Shown one piece after another: positions 30,317 through 38,346 of a stretch of 64,000 nucleotides of DNA; the first letter of the stretch is position 1; every line of letters starts with the position of its first letter. A model generated the notes under the pieces. It saw nothing but the letters and a program-made list of their open reading frames with translations. It had not been told where the DNA came from and did no database searches. Where the stretch lies: positions 1 through 64,000 of the forward strand of contig CAMYVX010000001.1 in the NCBI GenBank assembly GCA_947302535.1, written 5' to 3'. Source of the DNA: an uncultured Caryophanales bacterium (lineage in GTDB: Bacteria; Bacillota_I; Bacilli_A; RFN20; CAG-826). Made by a program: the position numbers and the translations under genes.

Positions 30317-30638
30317 TATCGCTTACGTTTATTATAAAGATATATTCGCAGGTACATTAGTTAAAAGCGATAGTGGTTTTATCTTTACTTATGATGATTC
30401 TTATTTTAAAAATAAGAAGAATAGACCAATATCACTTCTTTTTCCTCTAGATAAACAAGAATATCAGTCTAATACTTTATTCCCATTCTTTGATGGTTTA
30501 ATCCCTGAAGGGTGGCTTTTAGAAGTTGCGATTAAAAGATATAAGCTTGATTATAAAGATCGCTTTCAAATTTTATTAGAAACTTGTTCTGATTGCATTG
30601 GTGCAGTTTCCATTAGAAAGGAGAAGATTGATGGCTAA
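30309..30638 (+). CDS. hipS: HipS-like protein (HipA N-subdomain 1)
   Basis: The 109-residue protein equals the N-terminal subdomain of HipA kinases (AYVYYKDIFAGTLVKSDSGFIFTYDDSYF, PISLLFPL, FPFFDGLIPEGWLLEVAIKRYKLD, FQILLETCSDCIGAVSI). In the HipBST systems described in enteropathogenic E. coli, this domain is a separate protein and acts as antitoxin to HipT. An alternative ATG at 30306 is one codon upstream. The stop overlaps hipT (ATGGCTAA). Confidence 0.9.
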   Translation: MNNIAYVYYKDIFAGTLVKSDSGFIFTYDDSYFKNKKNRPISLLFPLDKQEYQSNTLFPFFDGLIPEGWLLEVAIKRYKLDYKDRFQILLETCSDCIGAVSIRKEKIDG

Positions 30639-31554
30639 ATGTTTGTGCTGTAATAAAGAATTAAGCCCTGATGATTTATACTGGCATAAATCATGTATTA
30701 AATCATTTTTCGATTTAACTTCTTTACCTTCTATTGATTTGAACGACGTTGAAGGACAATTTAAAACAAAAGCTGAACAACTCCTTGATGATAAAAATGT
30801 TGTTACTGGGGTACAAAAGAAACTTTCTTTAGGGCTTTCTAAAGATGAAAAGAAACTAACAATTAAAGACTATCCTCAAGGATATATCATTAAACCAGAA
30901 AATAATGAGTATAAAGAAATCGCTAGAGCGGAACATTTGGTGATGTCGATGGCGGACTCCCTTAATATAAGAACCGCACCTCATGGGCTTCTTCCTTTTA
31001 AAAATGGCTCATATATTTATATAACTAAAAGAATTGATCGCTTAAATAACACAAAGATTCATATGGAAGATATGTGTCAGTTATCAAATAAGATGACTGA
31101 AGATAAGTATGATGGCTCATATGAATATTTAGGGAAACGCATTCTTTATTTTACAAATAAACAAGATGATATTATTGAGTACTATTACCTTCTTTTATTC
31201 TGCTTTATTTCTTGTAATTCTGATATGCACTTGAAGAATTTTTCTCTTGTTGAAAGTGATGATATTTCTTTGTCAAAAGCGTATGACTTACTTCCAGTAA
31301 ATATCATTTATCCCAACGACCAAGAAGATGTAGCGTTAACACTGAACGGAAAAAAGAAAAATCTTAGAAGAAATGACTTCGTTAAATTAGGGGAATCTTT
31401 AAACATACCTAATAGAACAATGCTTTATTTATTTAATGAGATATATAGTCATAAAGATAACTTATTAAAAATGATTGATGAAAGTTTATTAAGCGATAAA
31501 TTTAAAAAAGACTTCAAAGAAGAACTAGCGAGACGAATTGAAATCTTTAAATAA
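30631..31554 (+). CDS. hipT: HipT-like toxin kinase
   Basis: The 307-residue protein is the HipA kinase core without its N-terminal subdomain, hence HipT-like. Visible are a Gly-rich/activation loop TGVQKKLSLG (residues 59-68), ATP-anchoring K88 in YIIKPEN, the catalytic loop NSDMHLKNF (D198) and the metal-binding YDLLP (D219). HipA/HipT phosphorylate a tRNA synthetase and arrest growth. The first 25 residues form a CxxC...H-xx-C knuckle (CLCCNKE, WHKSC), an odd zinc-finger-like addition that is found in the HipA_C-only branch. The Ser-x-Ser pair of the E. coli HipT loop is not evident. Confidence 0.9.
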   Translation: MAKCLCCNKELSPDDLYWHKSCIKSFFDLTSLPSIDLNDVEGQFKTKAEQLLDDKNVVTGVQKKLSLGLSKDEKKLTIKDYPQGYIIKPENNEYKEIARAEHLVMSMADSLNIRTAPHGLLPFKNGSYIYITKRIDRLNNTKIHMEDMCQLSNKMTEDKYDGSYEYLGKRILYFTNKQDDIIEYYYLLLFCFISCNSDMHLKNFSLVESDDISLSKAYDLLPVNIIYPNDQEDVALTLNGKKKNLRRNDFVKLGESLNIPNRTMLYLFNEIYSHKDNLLKMIDESLLSDKFKKDFKEELARRIEIFK

Positions 31555-31559
31555 AACAA

Positions 31560-31602
31560 AACACCACATTAAACCCTAACCTAAGGGAAATGTGGTGTTT
31601 TT
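31560..31602 (+). terminator. Terminator of the hipBST operon
   Basis: AACACCACATT and AATGTGGTGTT form an 11-bp stem with an inner CCCT/AGGG pairing, followed by T5. Confidence 0.85.
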
Positions 31603-31750
31603 GGAAATCTTGATTATGTTTTCACGTCAACATGCTTACAACAATAATCTATTGAGGAAATTTTAATAAAGTGAAATTATTCACTATTTAGATTGTTTAA
31701 AATGTATGAGTATAAATAATAATTATAGTAAGTTATAGTTCAAAGAACTA

Positions 31751-31978
31751 TTAAGCGATAACTCTTTGAACGTTAAAGCGGTTATCATTATTACAAATAT
31801 AATTCAAATTATGCTTGTCGTTATTGATTTCATAAATGTCTTCAATTTGTAAATCGAAAACATAATGCTTTCTGGAGTATTCAAACATATAATCAACCGC
31901 TTTCTCACGGCTTTTAAACATTTTGTTGATGACCACAGGTTGGCCAGCAAGATTTCCGCGTAAAGAATAGAGTTTCAT
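31751..31978 (-). CDS. Small unknown protein with RBS-masking leader
   Basis: The 75-residue protein starts at ATG 31978 after GGGAGGT; the in-frame ATG at 32011 lacks a Shine-Dalgarno. The sequence (MKLYSLRGNLAGQPVVINKMFKSREKAVDYMFEYSRKHYVFDLQIEDIYEINNDKHNLNYICNNDNRFNV...) suggests a compact alpha-beta protein in which MFKSREKAVDYMFEY is a helix; the pattern recalls small gene-regulation or adaptor proteins, but no family is recognised. It is monocistronic with a structured leader of about 75 nt. Confidence 0.7.
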   Translation of the reverse strand: MKLYSLRGNLAGQPVVINKMFKSREKAVDYMFEYSRKHYVFDLQIEDIYEINNDKHNLNYICNNDNRFNVQRVIA

Positions 31979-31981
31979 AAT

Positions 31982-32088
31982 AATACCTCCCATTCGGCAG
32001 TTTAACGTCATGCTAGGGACGAAGAGGTATTTTTACTCTTCCTTCTCTTGGAAGAACACTATATTAGCACTATTTTTTGGTTTGTAAA
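31982..32088 (-). promoter_or_regulatory. Promoter and two-state leader of the small unknown gene
   Basis: On the minus strand TTTACA (32088-32083), 16 bases, TAATAT (32066-32061). The leader segment at 32024-32031 is perfectly complementary (8 bp, AATACCTC with GAGGTATT) to the ribosome binding site at 31982-31989. The same region (32021-32026) can instead pair with CTCTTC/GAAGAG at 32036-32041, which would free the site. The two structures exclude each other. Confidence 0.55.
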
Positions 32089-32178
32089 GAGGTATTTGAT
32101 AAAAAAACACAAAATTTTTCTTCGCTTTATATTTATTAAATATATGTTATTATAACTACATAAAAAGGAGGAAGAATC

Positions 32179-33657
32179 GTGAAAAAGTATTATTTAGTTC
32201 TCCCTTTACTCATCTGTTTTCTAGCGGGCTGTTCCACTAGTGTAAGCCCTAATAGCAATAAACCTAGTGATTCAGGTGATCCCACCCCCACCCCCCCCCC
32301 CCCCCCCAAACCAACACCAGTAGACCCAAGTGACGTGGATCCATATGAAAATGAAGAATATGAAGAATTCTTCCTTCCGACTAGTAAGATAGAGATGTCT
32401 TTAACTTTCTCTAAAGAAGCATTAGCTAAGCTCATTAAATATGGACAAAGTGGAGATTATTATAAAGAAGAGATGTATCATCCTTGTTCTTTCTCTACTA
32501 CCGTCAACGGTAAAGTAACTACTTACGAAGAAGTAGGAGCAAGAATGAGAGGTAACTGGTCTAGAGAAGACGATTTTGTTGTTGATGAAGACGGTAATAT
32601 ATATGGCGATAGACTTCCTCATCTTAAACTAGCATTTGATAGAATCTTCAACGATTCTAATGTTTGTGATTATTATGTTCGTCAATATAGCGACGAGCAA
32701 ATAAATGAAAGAGATTCTAGACGTCTATTTGATATGAAAAAAATAGACTTAAAATGGAACCGTAATAAAGATGAATCATATACAAGAGAACTCTACGCTT
32801 TAAAAGCTTTTAAAGATGTCGGAGTAGTGGCTCAAAGTGCGAATCTTCTTAATTTATCTATTTCTAATGGAGAAACCACGAAGAGTAAACCATACATGGT
32901 TTTAGAATCAGTTGATAAACAATTAATTAAAAAGAATTTTAATCATAAAACCCTGAATAAAGGTGATTTATATAAATGTACCTATAACCATAATGGACCA
33001 GCGACTTTAGGAGAAGACACGGCGAATAAGGTCGGTATTGAATCCGCGAATTATTCTCCAGTCTATGCTTTAAAAACTAATGAAGAGACCTCTGATATGT
33101 CCATTATGAGAAACTTCATTAACGATACCTCTGTTAGAAATGTATCCGCGGAAGAATATAAAGAAGTTTTTGATAATAAAGTAGATGTTACTTCTTTCTT
33201 AAAATTCGCCGCGATGTCTTGGGTTGTGGGTAACCCTGATGACTTAAGAAATAATTATAATAATTATTATATTTACTTTAATGCGGAGAATAAGGCTGTC
33301 TTTATCCCTTATGATAATGACCGTGTTTTTGGTATTACTAATGGGTTAGATAGCAATATCTCCACAATGGATATGTTCTCTGATCGCTGCTCTAACACCG
33401 CAAGTGGGGACGGTTGTAAAGTACCTATTTTAAGAAGAACTTGTGTTCCTGGTAGCTCTAGTAGACCTATTATTGAAGAATATAAAGATATTTATGAAAG
33501 CTACTGCAAAAAATACGCCGAAGAATATTTAAGCACTTCCGCATTTAAAGAATTCACTGATAAGTTTTATTATTCTAGTAAGAATATTGACACTGATACA
33601 CATGGCAATATGTCATTCAGTGAATATGCCTCTAATAAATTAAGCACCATTAAATAA
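32179..33657 (+). CDS. CotH-family lipoprotein, probably phase variable
   Basis: The start is GTG 32179, seven bases after AGGAGG. A lipobox LAGC (Cys at about residue 18) makes it a lipoprotein, followed by a Pro/Thr linker that is coded by a C17 tract (32291-32307). The remaining 430 residues match the CotH kinase-like fold (EVGARMRGNWSRE, LDLKWN-type KIDLKWN, RELYALKAFKDVGV, NPDDLRNNYNNYYIYFN, FIPYDNDRVFG with the Asn/Asp cluster). CotH proteins of spore formers are atypical kinases; surface members also occur. A change in the C tract would shift the frame in codon 43 or so, so only some cells may make it. Lgt follows at TAATG. Confidence 0.88.
   Translation: MKKYYLVLPLLICFLAGCSTSVSPNSNKPSDSGDPTPTPPPPPKPTPVDPSDVDPYENEEYEEFFLPTSKIEMSLTFSKEALAKLIKYGQSGDYYKEEMYHPCSFSTTVNGKVTTYEEVGARMRGNWSREDDFVVDEDGNIYGDRLPHLKLAFDRIFNDSNVCDYYVRQYSDEQINERDSRRLFDMKKIDLKWNRNKDESYTRELYALKAFKDVGVVAQSANLLNLSISNGETTKSKPYMVLESVDKQLIKKNFNHKTLNKGDLYKCTYNHNGPATLGEDTANKVGIESANYSPVYALKTNEETSDMSIMRNFINDTSVRNVSAEEYKEVFDNKVDVTSFLKFAAMSWVVGNPDDLRNNYNNYYIYFNAENKAVFIPYDNDRVFGITNGLDSNISTMDMFSDRCSNTASGDGCKVPILRRTCVPGSSSRPIIEEYKDIYESYCKKYAEEYLSTSAFKEFTDKFYYSSKNIDTDTHGNMSFSEYASNKLSTIK
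32291..32307 (+). repeat. C17 homopolymer inside the CotH-like gene
   Basis: Seventeen consecutive C (preceded by ACCCCCA) lie in the linker codons. In the sequenced copy the frame is intact. Tracts of this length mutate by slippage at high rates in other bacteria and switch genes on and off. Confidence 0.9.
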
Positions 33658-34412
33658 TGCATCCAACTATATTTGGTTTCATTGATTCCTATATCCTTTT
33701 AGTTTGTCTTGGGATAATCGCTTCTTTTCTTGTTACTTATTTTTATTTAAAAAATAAAGTTAATAAAAATCAGTTAATAGATATCTATATTCTTTTAACT
33801 TTTTCTATTATTGGAGGGATTATCTTCGCTATTTTATTTGAGAATCTATATGAACTAATAGATAAAGGCAGTTTATATTGTTGGACATGGGGCATGACCT
33901 TTATTGGAGGATTAATTGGGGGAGTATTAGTCTTTATTATCCTTTATCTAATATATGGTAATAAGCGTGGTATAGATATTAAATATCTATTAATAATCGC
34001 TCCTGGTAGTGTTTCATTAGGGCATGCTTTTGGGAGGATTGGTTGTTTCCTTCATGGTTGCTGCTATGGGAAAGAAACAACATCATGGTTAGGAGTGAAG
34101 TTTCCTTTTCTTGACTATATAGTTTTACCCACCCAGTTATTTGAAGCGATATTCTTATTTATCCTCGCTATTACGCTTATCTATTTAGCGGTCAAATTAA
34201 ACTTTAAATACAATGCATGTATTTATTTACTTGGATATGGTTTATTCCGTTTTATTAATGAATTCTTTAGAGGGGATTATCGAGGCGGAACTTTACTAGG
34301 TTTATCCCCTTCTCAGTGGTGGTCACTTATATTTATCTTATTGACGCCTCTAGCATTTTATTTGATAAGTAAATATATTAAGGATAACAATGAACAAGAA
34401 TCAGTTTTATGA
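33657..34412 (+). CDS. lgt: Prolipoprotein diacylglyceryl transferase
   Basis: Lgt moves diacylglycerol to the lipobox Cys of prolipoproteins. The 251-residue protein has about seven membrane segments, the signature HAFGRIGCFLHGCCYG (Lgt motif with Gly/Arg/Cys), and the late RFINEFFRGDYRG. The start shares one base with the stop of the upstream lipoprotein gene (TAATG), so the enzyme sits directly after a likely substrate. It may be a dedicated copy. Confidence 0.93.
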   Translation: MHPTIFGFIDSYILLVCLGIIASFLVTYFYLKNKVNKNQLIDIYILLTFSIIGGIIFAILFENLYELIDKGSLYCWTWGMTFIGGLIGGVLVFIILYLIYGNKRGIDIKYLLIIAPGSVSLGHAFGRIGCFLHGCCYGKETTSWLGVKFPFLDYIVLPTQLFEAIFLFILAITLIYLAVKLNFKYNACIYLLGYGLFRFINEFFRGDYRGGTLLGLSPSQWWSLIFILLTPLAFYLISKYIKDNNEQESVL

Positions 34413-35121
34413 CATCTTATTGATGTTTCTTATTTATCTATTCTCCGCTTGTTTCCCTTGGAACCTTATTTTTCATAATGATATTTATTTACTGATAAGC
34501 GCACAGATTATCTTAAGTGCGATTGTTCTAGCATATCTTATCTATATGATTAGATATAGAGGATATTTATATCCTCCTAGAAGAAATAGGTGGATGAATA
34601 TCCTATTATTTATCCCCGTTATTGTTATTTGTTTTTCTAATTATTTATATCTACCTTTTTATCAATATCAAAGCATTAATTCTTTTTCTTTATACACATG
34701 GTTATGGATTATATTAACTGTATTTACAGTTATTAATGAAGAAATATTATTTAGATATATCCTTCTACATATTTTAACTTTTGATAAACCAATTACTAGG
34801 ATATTACTCTCTTCATTAATTTTTGCTTTATTCCATATATCTCACTTTTTAACAACCTTTAATCCTTATTATTTATTAAGTGTTGTTTATACTTTTGCTT
34901 TAGGAATGATATTAGGGCTTCTTTATCAATATGGCAAGTCTCTTACTATGTGTATTATTTTCCATTTCCTATTTAATTTATGTAATGATGTTTTATTCTC
35001 GACATTTTTCATCATTAATAATCAAATAGGGATGGTAGTGGTCTCCGTCATTATAGGTATAGTTATAGCTATATATTTAGCAAGCCTATATCTATTAAGA
35101 TTTAAAAAAGAAGACTTCTAG
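34390..35121 (+). CDS. CPBP-family intramembrane protease
   Basis: This 243-residue, 7-8 span membrane protein has the ABI/CPBP motifs: EE-xxx-R (NEEILFRYILL), FHISHF and the final HFLFNL. CPBP proteins are glutamic-type intramembrane proteases related to Rce1, often in bacteriocin or surface-protein loci. Its start overlaps the end of lgt by 23 bases. Its place after a lipoprotein and Lgt suggests a role in surface-protein maturation. Confidence 0.9.
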   Translation: MNKNQFYDILLMFLIYLFSACFPWNLIFHNDIYLLISAQIILSAIVLAYLIYMIRYRGYLYPPRRNRWMNILLFIPVIVICFSNYLYLPFYQYQSINSFSLYTWLWIILTVFTVINEEILFRYILLHILTFDKPITRILLSSLIFALFHISHFLTTFNPYYLLSVVYTFALGMILGLLYQYGKSLTMCIIFHFLFNLCNDVLFSTFFIINNQIGMVVVSVIIGIVIAIYLASLYLLRFKKEDF

Positions 35122-35546
35122 TCTTCAATATTATCTAATATATCTTTAACACACTGATATATTTGATTAAACACTTTATCAAATCTACCTGTATACCATG
35201 GATCCTCTATCTCATTAATTGATGGAGTGTATTTATATATAGGTATGATTTTGTCACTATGACCAAATCTAGAGATAAGAGAATAATAATTCTCTTCATC
35301 CATATAGAATATATAATCTGCTTCAATAAATTCTTTATCGCTTATCCTTTGTGCGTAGTGTCTCTTAAAAAGGATATTATTTCTTATTAGTTCTTTCTTC
35401 ATTGGAGGATAGATATCATTACCAATCTCCTCATACGAAGTAGCGCGTGAAATAACATCAAACTTATCATTGAGTGATTTAAATATATATTCTCCCGCTG
35501 GGGAGCGGCAGATATTACCATGACAAACAAAGATAATCTTTTTCAT
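35118..35546 (-). CDS. Low-molecular-weight protein tyrosine phosphatase
   Basis: The catalytic P loop is at the N-terminus: VCHGNICRSP (C8 to R14, CX5R), with the general acid Asp in DPWYTGRF near residue 110. At 142 residues it is a typical LMW-PTP. In many bacteria such enzymes dephosphorylate polysaccharide tyrosine kinases; a capsule cluster begins just beyond the tRNA, but no BY-kinase is visible in this window. It converges on the CPBP gene (4-base overlap). Confidence 0.93.
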   Translation of the reverse strand: MKKIIFVCHGNICRSPAGEYIFKSLNDKFDVISRATSYEEIGNDIYPPMKKELIRNNILFKRHYAQRISDKEFIEADYIFYMDEENYYSLISRFGHSDKIIPIYKYTPSINEIEDPWYTGRFDKVFNQIYQCVKDILDNIED

Positions 35547-35605
35547 ATATCTTAAATGTTAATTATCTTGCAAGAGTAAGACAATTATTATTTAATAATA
35601 TCGCT

Positions 35606-35690
35606 GCACCTATGGCGGAACTGGCAGACGCGCTAGACTTAGGATCTAGTGAGGCAACTCGTACAGGTTCGATTCCTGCTAGGTGCACCA
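35606..35690 (+). tRNA. tRNA-Leu (anticodon TAG)
   Basis: Acceptor arm GCACCTA pairs with TAGGTGC and the CCA end is encoded. The anticodon stem CTAGA/TCTAG holds the loop CTTAGGA with anticodon TAG. The T arm has GTTCGATTC. The 85-base length with a long variable arm fits tRNA-Leu. Confidence 0.95.
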
Positions 35691-35726
35691 AGATATGTAT
35701 ATTAAATTAATATACATATCTTTTTG
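35691..35726 (+). terminator. Terminator of the tRNA-Leu gene
   Basis: AGATATGTATATT and AATATACATATCT form a perfect 13-bp stem with a five-base loop, and T5 follows. Confidence 0.9.
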
Positions 35727-35757
35727 TTTTTATCTGAAAACTTAGTCTTTCTTTTAT

Positions 35758-35786
35758 TTGCGGTCAACATAAATATATAGTATATT
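35758..35786 (+). promoter_or_regulatory. Promoter candidate of the polysaccharide cluster
   Basis: TTGCGG (35758-35763), 17 bases, TATATT (35781-35786); the ATG is 42 bases downstream. No other strong promoter is seen between the genes of the cluster for about 15 kb. Confidence 0.5.
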
Positions 35787-35828
35787 TACAATACTGTTCA
35801 TATACCTTTATTGTGGACTTTTTAACAA

Positions 35829-37682
35829 ATGAAACTTAGTAAGCTATTTAATTACCATCTCATATATGTGATTCTTGATTTTGTTTTAGCGCTTGGCGTG
35901 ACATTCATTTCATTTTTATCATTCTATGGTTTTAATTGGCTATCTGATCACCCTGCGACAATTATTTATTCTTTATCTATTGCTGGCTTAACAGTAGTGG
36001 TGTTCCTTATTGCTAAGATATATAAGTTTATAACTATAAACATTGGATTATTTGAGTGTATTCGTATTATGGTATGCACTTTACTTATCCATGTAACGGG
36101 TTTAATTGTTATTTCATTTGTTCCTGAATTACCTAAATTTAGTCCATTTGTGTTTACATGGATGTTATCAACAACTTCGTTGTTATTCCTCCATCCTTTA
36201 CTTCGTGTTTTTGTTAGAGTCTTTAATATTGCCTCCAATATTACTAAAAAAAGAAGTGGTGTAAGAACCATTGTTATAGGTGCAGGTGCAACCGGTAAAG
36301 TTGTAGTGGATGAATCAAGAAGAAACGCTGCTAACCACAATTACATTGTTGCTATCGTGGATGATGATATTCATAAGATTGGTGGATTATTTGCCAATAT
36401 CCCTGTTAGAGGTCCAATTTCAAACATCGCTAAGATTATTGAAGAATATAAAGCTGAAGAAGTGATTATCGCGATGAGTTTAATTTCACCAAAAAGATAT
36501 CATGATATTTTACTTTTATTAGACTCTTGCCCTGTTAGAGTTAGACGTATGCCTTTATTCTCTGAGATGGAAGGACCTAATGATAAACGTATTATCGATG
36601 TTGATTTAGAGGACTTATTAGCAAGAGAGCCAGTTAAGCTAGATAACCATGGCATTAACGATATGCTATATGGTAAATGCGTTATCGTTACTGGTGCAGG
36701 TGGATCTATTGGATCTGAATTAGTAAGACAAATATTCAATACTCATCCATCCACTTTGATTCTTTTTGATATTTACGAAAACTCTACTTATGACATTCAA
36801 ATGGAATTAGTCAAAAAGATGAGAGATGAGAATATCAAAGATATTAAGTTAGTCACTTTAATTGGTTCAACCTATAATGAGACTAGAGTAGAACAAATAT
36901 TTAAAAAATATAAACCAGACTATGTTTATCACGCGGCAGCTTATAAACATGTTCCATTAATGGAAGATAGCCCCGCTGAGGCTATTAGAACTAATGTCAT
37001 TGGTACATATAATGTTGCCAAAATGGCGGATAAATATGGTGTGAAGAAAATGGTATTGGTATCCACTGATAAGGCTGTTAGACCTACGAATGTGATGGGG
37101 GCCACTAAAAGATTTGCAGAAACCATCATCCAGTACTTTGATAGTAAATCAGAGAATACTAAATACGCTGCTGTTAGATTCGGTAATGTTTTAGGCTCCA
37201 ATGGTAGTGTAGTTCCATTATTTAAAAAACAAATTGAAGCTGGTGGACCAGTAACAATCACCGATAAAGAAATAATTAGATACTTCATGACCATTCCTGA
37301 AGCGGTATCTTTAATACTACAATGCGGATTATTCGCTGAAGGCGGAGAAATCTTTATTTTAGATATGGGTAAACCAGTTAAGATTCTCTCATTAGCGGAG
37401 CGACTAATTAGACAAGCTGGCTTAAAACCATATGTTGATATTAATATCATCGAAACTGGCTTGAGACCTGGTGAGAAGTTATTTGAAGAACTTCTTTTAG
37501 ACGCCGAGCATCAAATTAAAACTTCTAATGAAAGAATTTATATTGAAGAAACAGAGTCTATCAATACTGGTTTAGAAAAAGATGTTTTAGAAGCTTCTAA
37601 AGCTTTTGATATGGATGAAACAATTGATGTTAAAGAATTAATTGGATCTTTAATCAAAACATACACAATAGATAGAAAATAA
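35829..37682 (+). CDS. Membrane-anchored nucleotide-sugar 4,6-dehydratase (WbpM/PglF/CapD type)
   Basis: Four membrane segments (about residues 8-125) precede a first Rossmann-like domain (IVIGAGATGKVVVDE) and the NAD-binding short-chain dehydratase domain with GAGGSIGSE (about residue 286). In the VLVSTDKAVRPTNVMGATKR block the usual catalytic Tyr is replaced by Met, as in WbpM-type enzymes. They turn UDP-GlcNAc into the 4-keto-6-deoxy sugar. With the DegT-type aminotransferase at 44.8 kb this could give a 4-amino-4,6-dideoxy sugar, as in PglF/PglE. It opens the cluster. Confidence 0.92.
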   Translation: MKLSKLFNYHLIYVILDFVLALGVTFISFLSFYGFNWLSDHPATIIYSLSIAGLTVVVFLIAKIYKFITINIGLFECIRIMVCTLLIHVTGLIVISFVPELPKFSPFVFTWMLSTTSLLFLHPLLRVFVRVFNIASNITKKRSGVRTIVIGAGATGKVVVDESRRNAANHNYIVAIVDDDIHKIGGLFANIPVRGPISNIAKIIEEYKAEEVIIAMSLISPKRYHDILLLLDSCPVRVRRMPLFSEMEGPNDKRIIDVDLEDLLAREPVKLDNHGINDMLYGKCVIVTGAGGSIGSELVRQIFNTHPSTLILFDIYENSTYDIQMELVKKMRDENIKDIKLVTLIGSTYNETRVEQIFKKYKPDYVYHAAAYKHVPLMEDSPAEAIRTNVIGTYNVAKMADKYGVKKMVLVSTDKAVRPTNVMGATKRFAETIIQYFDSKSENTKYAAVRFGNVLGSNGSVVPLFKKQIEAGGPVTITDKEIIRYFMTIPEAVSLILQCGLFAEGGEIFILDMGKPVKILSLAERLIRQAGLKPYVDINIIETGLRPGEKLFEELLLDAEHQIKTSNERIYIEETESINTGLEKDVLEASKAFDMDETIDVKELIGSLIKTYTIDRK

Positions 37683-37683
37683 T

Positions 37684-38310
37684 ATGACAAAAAGAAAGTT
37701 TTTATCAGTTAGACAGAAGATTTATCTACCTTTTAAAAGGTTTTTTGACATACTATTTTCTTTGCTTGCTATCATTGTTTTCTCACCGCTTTACATTATT
37801 ATCGCCATCATAGTTAAATGTTCCTCGAAAGGACCCGTTTTTTTTAAACAAGAACGTGTCGGAAAGAACAAAAAGCATTTTAAAATTCTTAAGTTTAGAA
37901 CTATGAGAATTGATACACCTAAAGATGTTCCAACGCATATGTTAGAGAATCCGGAGCAATATATTACGGGCATTGGCAAATTCTTGAGAAAGACTTCTTT
38001 AGACGAAATACCTCAAGCATTTAATATTTTTGTTGGTAACATGTCAATAGTTGGGCCACGTCCGGCTTTGTACAACCAAGACGATTTAATAGCTGAGAGA
38101 GATAAGTATCACGCAAATGAGATTGTTCCAGGCCTATCTGGTTGGGCTCAATGCAACGGCAGAGACACGTTACCAATACCAGAAAAAGCCAAACTAGATG
38201 GAGAATATGTTAAAAGATTCAACATCTGGTTCGATATAAGAATTATCTTCAAAACAGTGTTCCAAGCTTTTAGAGGCAAGGATGAAGTTGAAGGAAAAAC
38301 AAATAGTTAG
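37684..38310 (+). CDS. Initiating phosphoglycosyl transferase (sugar transferase)
   Basis: This 208-residue protein resembles monotopic phosphoglycosyl transferases such as PglC and the C-terminus of WbaP: one re-entrant hydrophobic helix (residues 19-44), GPVFFKQERVGKNKKHFKILKFRTMR, the Asp-Glu dyad in SLDEIPQAFNIFVGNMSIVGPRP and GLSGWAQCNGRD. It would link the first sugar phosphate to undecaprenyl phosphate. It begins one base after the dehydratase, so the first sugar may be its product or one made from it. Confidence 0.93.
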   Translation: MTKRKFLSVRQKIYLPFKRFFDILFSLLAIIVFSPLYIIIAIIVKCSSKGPVFFKQERVGKNKKHFKILKFRTMRIDTPKDVPTHMLENPEQYITGIGKFLRKTSLDEIPQAFNIFVGNMSIVGPRPALYNQDDLIAERDKYHANEIVPGLSGWAQCNGRDTLPIPEKAKLDGEYVKRFNIWFDIRIIFKTVFQAFRGKDEVEGKTNS

Positions 38311-38346
38311 GTATTAATTAAAATTAATGTAGAATATATTTCAGTT

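Noticed and set aside
32190-32435. Gly-rich minus-strand frame opposite the CotH-like gene
   Set aside because: It is the complement of the poly-C linker; no independent support.
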